Shown: in pieces, positions 7,344 through 10,502 of the stretch | Layout: each line of letters starts with the position of its first letter | Position numbering within the stretch: the stretch's first letter is position 1 | Source of the DNA: Chitinophagaceae bacterium | GTDB lineage: Bacteria; Bacteroidota; Bacteroidia; Chitinophagales; Chitinophagaceae | Direction of reading: 5' to 3' | NCBI GenBank assembly: GCA_023251285.1 | Contig: JAHEZB010000032.1 | Coordinates: forward strand, 1 to 10,502 | DNA: 10,502 bases | Made by a program: the position numbers and the translations under genes | Notes under the pieces: model-generated | Database searches by the model: none | The model's input: the letters and a program-made list of their open reading frames with translations, nothing else | Told to the model about the DNA's origin: nothing

Positions 7344-7634
7344 TTAATAGATTTCGTCGTGGGTGCCAATGTCAATAAGCAAAATCATTTCGTCTTTCTT
7401 TCTTATATTCTTTTCAATAGAGAAGATTATTCTGCAATCGTAACCGCAGGAGCAGGCATATAATCCGGATAGGTTACCACTTAATTTGTGAGTTTTTAAA
7501 TCTGCTGAAAAAGCATCTTCTTCTAATTTGATCAATGCAGATTCGACGTTAGGTCTTAAGGTTGGTTTTTTTGAAATAAATTTTTTATATGCCTTTAGAA
7601 ATGATTTTGATGGAGCAAGCTTTCTATTACTCAT
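7344..7634 (-). CDS. Type II toxin, RelE/YafQ-like mRNA interferase
   Basis: This 96-residue basic protein has the compact RelE fold pattern. Two N-terminal helices (SFLKAYKKFISKKP) are followed by THKLSG (His49 within it), then YDCRIIFSI (Asp66, Arg68), and the end IGTHDEIY (His92). His49, Asp66 and His92 align by position with YafQ residues known to be needed for ribosome-dependent mRNA cleavage, so the toxin is probably active. The GLYAC...DCRIIF...DIGTHDE arrangement resembles a RelE/StbE-family toxin group that I recall as common in cyanobacteria and scattered in other phyla, which would fit a horizontally moving module. It starts 6 bases downstream of the antitoxin gene on the same strand, the normal antitoxin-first order. 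Its TTA-encoded stop sits 5 bases from the SprT-like gene's stop, leaving no room for a dedicated terminator between the convergent genes. Confidence 0.88.
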   Translation of the reverse strand: MSNRKLAPSKSFLKAYKKFISKKPTLRPNVESALIKLEEDAFSADLKTHKLSGNLSGLYACSCGYDCRIIFSIEKNIRKKDEMILLIDIGTHDEIY

Positions 7635-7640
7635 TTGAAT

Positions 7641-7850
7641 TTAAAGGTCATTTAAAATAGAAATAACATCAGCAGCAGTTGTGCCTCTAATCTTTTTAGA
7701 TTTAAAGTCAGCTTTAGCTTGCTGCGCATTTTCAAAGATTTCTTGCCTCCTTTCTTCTATTCGCCGCTTTTCCAATATTTCAAACAGCATTTCTCTTGAC
7801 AAAGAATCAAGTTGCATAATGGAATCGAGAGTGTCGTTTAAAGTAACCAT
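7641..7850 (-). CDS. Type II antitoxin, partner of the RelE/YafQ-like toxin
   Basis: The 69-residue, highly charged protein starts MVTLNDTLDSIMQLDSLS, continues through a long helix rich in Glu and Arg (about residues 20-50, EKRRIEERRQEIFENAQQAK), and ends in a short helix (TAADVISILNDL). This is the pattern of the small helical antitoxins I recall beside the same RelE/YafQ toxin group. No ribbon-helix-helix or HTH domain is clear, so DNA binding is not established from sequence. It lies immediately upstream of the toxin with a 6-base gap, so the two should be co-transcribed, with autoregulation by the complex likely by analogy. Start chosen: ATG at 7850, just downstream of a TAAATTTG box. 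Confidence 0.8.
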   Translation of the reverse strand: MVTLNDTLDSIMQLDSLSREMLFEILEKRRIEERRQEIFENAQQAKADFKSKKIRGTTAADVISILNDL

Positions 7851-7866
7851 AAAGTTTATGTAATGC

Positions 7867-7874
7867 CAAATTTA
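7867..7874 (-). promoter_or_regulatory. Candidate -7 box (TAAATTTG) for the toxin-antitoxin operon
   Basis: On the minus strand TAAATTTG fits the Bacteroidota -7 consensus TAnnTTTG exactly and ends 16 bases before the antitoxin ATG, giving a leader of about 10 bases. No TTG -33 element is obvious at 17-23 bases upstream. It is the same octamer as the one upstream of the sprE-like gene. Confidence 0.45.
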
Positions 7875-8008
7875 CTTTAATTTATTGAAAAGTGGATTCG
7901 AAGCTGCGGGTTTTGAGAAAAAATATGAAATAATTGAATGATCATGAAAACTGACTAAACAAATAAATAAAATTGATTTTTAAACTTTCATTCTTTCCAT
8001 TTCAAAAC

Positions 8009-8016
8009 TACATTTG
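8009..8016 (+). promoter_or_regulatory. Candidate -7 box (TACATTTG) for trmH
   Basis: TACATTTG is an exact match to TAnnTTTG and ends 17 bases upstream of the trmH ATG, consistent with a short leader. A TTG at 7973-7975 is too far away to be its -33 partner, so the upstream element is missing or degenerate. The rest of 7851-8033 shows no gene, hairpin or other recognisable element. Confidence 0.45.
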
Positions 8017-8033
8017 CGCAATAGAACAAACTT

Positions 8034-8618
8034 ATGACCGAACAACGTTTTAATCGCCTTACTTCTGTTATGGATCACCGCCAGCCTGACCTTACCGTTA
8101 TTTTGGAAAATGTCTTTGATCCGCACAATATTTCTGCAGTGATGCGAACATGCGATGCTGTTGGCATCCAAGACGTTTATATTTTAAACAACCGAATTCC
8201 TCCTCATAAAAGATGGAGCAACAAAAGTTCTTCGACCGCCTCACAATGGTTAACAATACATCAGTTTACCGATATTGAAGAATGCTTTAAAGAAATCAGA
8301 AATAAGTATAAGAAAGTTTATGCTTCTCATCTTGGTGACAATTCTGCAGATGTTTATAAAATGAATTTCACTGAATCAGTTGCGCTCATTTTTGGAAACG
8401 AAACTTTTGGTGTGAGCGATGAGATTAGAAAATATGCAGATGGAGATTTTATTATTCCGCAAGTAGGTATCATTAAATCGCTGAATATTTCTGTAGCCTG
8501 CGCGGTTACTTTATACGAAGCATTCAGGCAAAAAAATGAAAAGGGACATTATGATAAAAGCCGTTTGCCTGAAGCAGACTCGATGAAATTAAAAGAGCAA
8601 TGGGGTTTGCTACAATGA
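8034..8618 (+). CDS. trmH: tRNA (guanosine-18-2'-O-)-methyltransferase, SpoU/TrmD (SPOUT) class
   Basis: The 194-residue cytoplasmic enzyme carries the three SpoU motifs in order. Motif 1 is ENVFDPHNISAVMRTC (25-40, with Asn32 and catalytic Arg38), motif 2 is IFGNETFGVS (119-128), and motif 3 is IPQVG...SLNISVA (141-155), which forms the trefoil-knot SAM site. With so short an N-terminus and no L30e-like RNA-binding domain, it fits TrmH, which methylates the ribose of G18 in the tRNA D-loop, better than the longer 23S rRNA enzyme RlmB. The C-terminal tail is short; larger TrmH proteins carry more. It appears monocistronic, with its own -7 box and a 208-base gap to the permease. The ATG at 8034 leaves the usual short segment before motif 1. 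Function as a SPOUT methyltransferase is firm; G18 specificity is a family-level inference. Confidence 0.9.
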   Translation: MTEQRFNRLTSVMDHRQPDLTVILENVFDPHNISAVMRTCDAVGIQDVYILNNRIPPHKRWSNKSSSTASQWLTIHQFTDIEECFKEIRNKYKKVYASHLGDNSADVYKMNFTESVALIFGNETFGVSDEIRKYADGDFIIPQVGIIKSLNISVACAVTLYEAFRQKNEKGHYDKSRLPEADSMKLKEQWGLLQ

Positions 8619-8653
8619 CGCTTTTTACCTCCACGGTTTATTTTAAAAATACG
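8615..8653 (+). repeat. Two-block intergenic repeat, copy 2
   Basis: ATGACGCTTTTT (8615-8626) overlaps the trmH stop codon (TGA at 8616-8618). TTTATTTTAAAAATACG follows at 8637-8653. Both blocks match the copy at 5525-5560 exactly, in the same order and strand, while the 10-base spacer (ACCTCCACGG) differs. No terminator-like GC stem is present, so a role in ending trmH transcription is not supported by this element alone. Confidence 0.5.
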
Positions 8654-8778
8654 AATCACTTTTATTTATTTCTTTACTGATTGACTTTAATTTTTTTTGT
8701 TTTACAGTAAGACAAGAAATAATTGGAATTTCTATTTTCTTTTCTGCAAAATGTTTGGTTAATGATTTAAGATCGTTA

Positions 8779-8805
8779 TTTTTAAAACTTTATAAATTTT
8801 AAAAA
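8779..8805. repeat. AT-only inverted repeat upstream of the permease
   Basis: TTTTTAAAA (8779-8787) and TTTTAAAAA (8797-8805) are perfect reverse complements flanking a 9-base centre. Flanking CGTT and AACG extend the symmetry imperfectly. The repeat ends 21 bases before the permease ATG, where an operator or promoter would lie; a near-consensus box TAAATTTT (8793-8800) falls inside it. It contains no GC pairs in the core, so an RNA hairpin would be weak and a chance origin in AT-rich DNA is quite possible. Confidence 0.3.
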
Positions 8806-8826
8806 ACGATTACCTCAACTAAAAAC

Positions 8827-10224
8827 ATGAACGCCTCTTCACAACTGAACCGCACACTTGGATTGCGCCTCGCGATAGTAATGGTAATCGGAAACATTAT
8901 CGGATCCGGCGTTTATAAAAAAGTAGCGCCGATGGCTGCTGAATTGCACTCGTCGGGGTGGATTATCCTTTGTTGGATTCTAGGAGGAATCATTACGATG
9001 TTTGGGGCATTGAGTAATGCTGAAATTGCCAGTATGCTTGCAGATACGGGCGGTGAATATGTTTATTATAAAAAGATTTACAACCGCTTTTTTTCATTTC
9101 TTTATGGATGGTCAAATTTTGCAGCGATAAAATCCGCCGCTATTGCATCTATTGCTTATGTTTTTGCACAATCACTAAATAGTATCGTTCATATTCCCGC
9201 TGTGTTTTCTTCTTTAAAAGATTTTCAAATCGCAGGAATATTTTATCCTTTTGAAGGATTTAATGTAAAGCTTGTAGCCATTTTATTAATCCTTATTTTA
9301 ACGTGGGTAAACAGCCGCGGATTAAGACTTGGCGCCGGTTTGAGTACATTTTTATTATTACTTGTTTTAGCGGGTATTCTTACAATCGTCGTTTTTGGAA
9401 GTACAAGTGCGCAAGCGGATATTTCTTCATCATTTTCCATGGGAACAACCAATTCTCAAACTGTAACCATAAGTGCCATTTTTACCGCCATGCTTGCGGC
9501 ATTTTGGGCTTACGAAGGCTGGAATTCTGTTGGCTTTTTAGGCGGCGAAATTAAAAACCCGAATCGAAATGTTCCATTGAGCATTGCCGTTGGTTTGTTG
9601 ATTGTAATTGTATTGTATGTGTTGACAAATATTGCTTACCTCGCTTTGCTACCAGTTGCCTCTTTAGAACAAATAAATGCAGCAGGGAATTCAATTGCTG
9701 CGGTAGAGGCGGTAAAAGTTTTTTGGAATGAAGGCGGCGTTATTTTTATTTCTGTTTTGATTTTATTATCCACTTTAGGATGCACGCACGCCACCATTCT
9801 GAGCAATGCGCGCACTTCTTTTGCCATGGCAAAAGAAGGATTGTTTTTCCCAAAAATGGCGAAAGTAAATTCTTCAAAAGTTCCGGGAAATGCATTGTGG
9901 TACCAGGGTGTTTGGGCAAGCATTCTGGTTCTATCCGGCACTTTCGATCAGCTGACCGATATGCTTATTTTTGCTGCATTTATTTTTTACGGCGCTACGG
10001 CGTTAGGTGTTTTTATTCTAAGAAAAAAAATGCCTGATGCACCTCGTCCTTACAAGGTTTGGGGTTATCCAATCGTGCCTGCAATATTCATTATTTTTTG
10101 TGTGTTCTTAATCGGCAATACGATCATAGCACGTCCCCGCGAAGCCGGTATTGGTCTTGTTTTGATACTGCTTGGAATACCCTTTTATTATTGGTTTAAA
10201 AGAAAAAAACTTCCTGAAAATTAA
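8827..10224 (+). CDS. APC-superfamily amino acid permease (LAT-like)
   Basis: The 465-residue inner-membrane transporter shows about 12 hydrophobic segments. TM1 contains GNIIGSGVY (22-30), the unwound glycine-rich stretch that binds the amino-acid backbone in the APC family. TM6 carries FWAYEGWN (226-233), followed by the conserved loop GGEIKNPNRNVP. TSFAMAKEGLFF and the APRPYKVWGYP block before the last helices are also usual for the L-type amino acid transporter (LAT) group, whose bacterial member SteT is a Ser/Thr exchanger. Substrate cannot be read from the sequence; uptake or exchange of a neutral amino acid is the family-level expectation. The N-terminus is short and the length is normal for the group. 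No operon partner is evident: trmH ends 208 bases upstream and nothing follows on this strand. Regulation may involve the AT-rich inverted repeat just upstream. Confidence 0.92.
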   Translation: MNASSQLNRTLGLRLAIVMVIGNIIGSGVYKKVAPMAAELHSSGWIILCWILGGIITMFGALSNAEIASMLADTGGEYVYYKKIYNRFFSFLYGWSNFAAIKSAAIASIAYVFAQSLNSIVHIPAVFSSLKDFQIAGIFYPFEGFNVKLVAILLILILTWVNSRGLRLGAGLSTFLLLLVLAGILTIVVFGSTSAQADISSSFSMGTTNSQTVTISAIFTAMLAAFWAYEGWNSVGFLGGEIKNPNRNVPLSIAVGLLIVIVLYVLTNIAYLALLPVASLEQINAAGNSIAAVEAVKVFWNEGGVIFISVLILLSTLGCTHATILSNARTSFAMAKEGLFFPKMAKVNSSKVPGNALWYQGVWASILVLSGTFDQLTDMLIFAAFIFYGATALGVFILRKKMPDAPRPYKVWGYPIVPAIFIIFCVFLIGNTIIARPREAGIGLVLILLGIPFYYWFKRKKLPEN

Positions 10225-10386
10225 ATTCACCTTTTTATTTTTTTATTAAAATATAATTGTATAATTGTGTTTAATTCCATGCTCTAACGTGCTTTTCATA
10301 AATACGTTCCCTGCGAAAGCTTTATAAAATCCCATTCTTTGGTGTTTTTCTATTTATCAAAAATTAAACTTTTTTGTATGGGGAAT
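10225..10386. other. AT-rich intergenic region with no recognised element
   Basis: Between the permease stop and the partial minus-strand gene the sequence is AT-rich with several T and A runs. I see no strong hairpin, tRNA, repeat or convincing promoter. The permease and the next gene converge here, so terminators would be expected, but no GC-rich stem followed by a T tract stands out. Confidence 0.5.
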
Positions 10387-10502
10387 TTATTTAAAAGTGA
10401 TGGCATTTTTCAAAAGCATTTTCTTAAAAATCCTTCCAAAAATTTTCTGGCTCACATAATATTTGCTGTAGGCTCTTGCCTGACGGCGAATAGTACTGAA
10501 GC
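10387..10502 (-). CDS. Probable 3' end of an unidentified minus-strand gene
   Basis: Reading in from the right edge, a frame of 37 codons ends at TAA (10387-10389). The peptide is basic and aromatic (RRQARAYSKYYVSQKI, then FGRIFKKMLLKNAITFK), looks like a soluble or membrane-peripheral C-terminal helix, and is longer than the competing minus frames, which stop sooner. I do not recognise the family. On the plus strand a frame from ATG at 10378 is also open to the window end, so the strand is not certain; the minus reading is preferred for its more protein-like composition. Only sequence beyond the window can settle it. Confidence 0.4.
   Translation of the reverse strand, partial: FSTIRRQARAYSKYYVSQKIFGRIFKKMLLKNAITFK

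Noticed and set aside
7864..7941. Short plus-strand open stretch upstream of trmH reading LKSGFEAAGFEKKYEIIE before a stop
   Set aside because: It is only about 25 codons with no credible start, and it lies over the toxin-antitoxin promoter region. Similarity to anything cannot be judged at this length.
7980..8171. A 63-codon minus-strand frame over the 5' end of trmH
   Set aside because: It is antisense to SpoU motif 1 of trmH and has no family resemblance.
10225..10386. Possible rho-independent terminator after the permease
   Set aside because: There are T runs but no adjacent stable GC stem; the best pairing (GCTTTTC with GAAAGC near 10290-10320) is imperfect and has a long loop.

Overview
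This AT-rich window comes from a Bacteroidota genome, most likely of the Chitinophagales/Chitinophagaceae type. Three things point there: a SprE/PorW-type tetratricopeptide protein (a type IX secretion/gliding component found in this phylum), an AtpZ-like protein of Bacteroidota character, and several TAnnTTTG boxes matching the Bacteroidota sigma-A -7 element. I assigned families by reading motifs, without database searches.

Layout. Positions 1-5472 hold two minus-strand genes in probable operon order: a SprE/PorW-like periplasmic TPR protein (2479-5472), then a class A penicillin-binding protein 1A (start 2427, running off the left edge). A 155-base divergent intergenic region (5473-5627) follows. 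From 5628 to 7338 the plus strand carries four short genes. The first is a 132-residue membrane protein that looks like the anchor half of a Bacteroidota M23 peptidase without its catalytic domain. Then come AtpZ, a four-helix ATP-synthase-subunit-I-like protein, and a SprT-like zinc metalloprotein. The last three overlap each other by a few bases and are probably translationally coupled. Converging on them with only 5 bases between stop codons is a minus-strand type II toxin-antitoxin pair (antitoxin 7641-7850, RelE/YafQ-like toxin 7344-7634). The plus strand then carries trmH (8034-8618), encoding a tRNA 2'-O-methyltransferase, and an APC-superfamily amino-acid permease (8827-10224). The last 116 bases probably hold the 3' end of an unidentified minus-strand gene.

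How they fit together. The left half is envelope-centred: peptidoglycan synthesis (PBP1A), a probable type IX secretion/gliding component, and a degenerate or minimal envelope-peptidase anchor. AtpZ and the subunit-I-like gene normally lead into the F1Fo ATP synthase operon, but here they run into the SprT-like gene and no atpB follows. This suggests rearrangement, or an accessory-gene cluster separated from the structural subunits. The right half is a set of independent housekeeping or accessory genes.

No rRNA, tRNA, CRISPR array, insertion sequence or prophage gene was seen. The most interesting points are the M23-less anchor protein, the orphan ATP-synthase accessory genes, a two-block repeat shared by two intergenic regions, and a SprE/PorW-like protein without a lipobox. 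I found no clear evidence of a wholly new multi-gene system.
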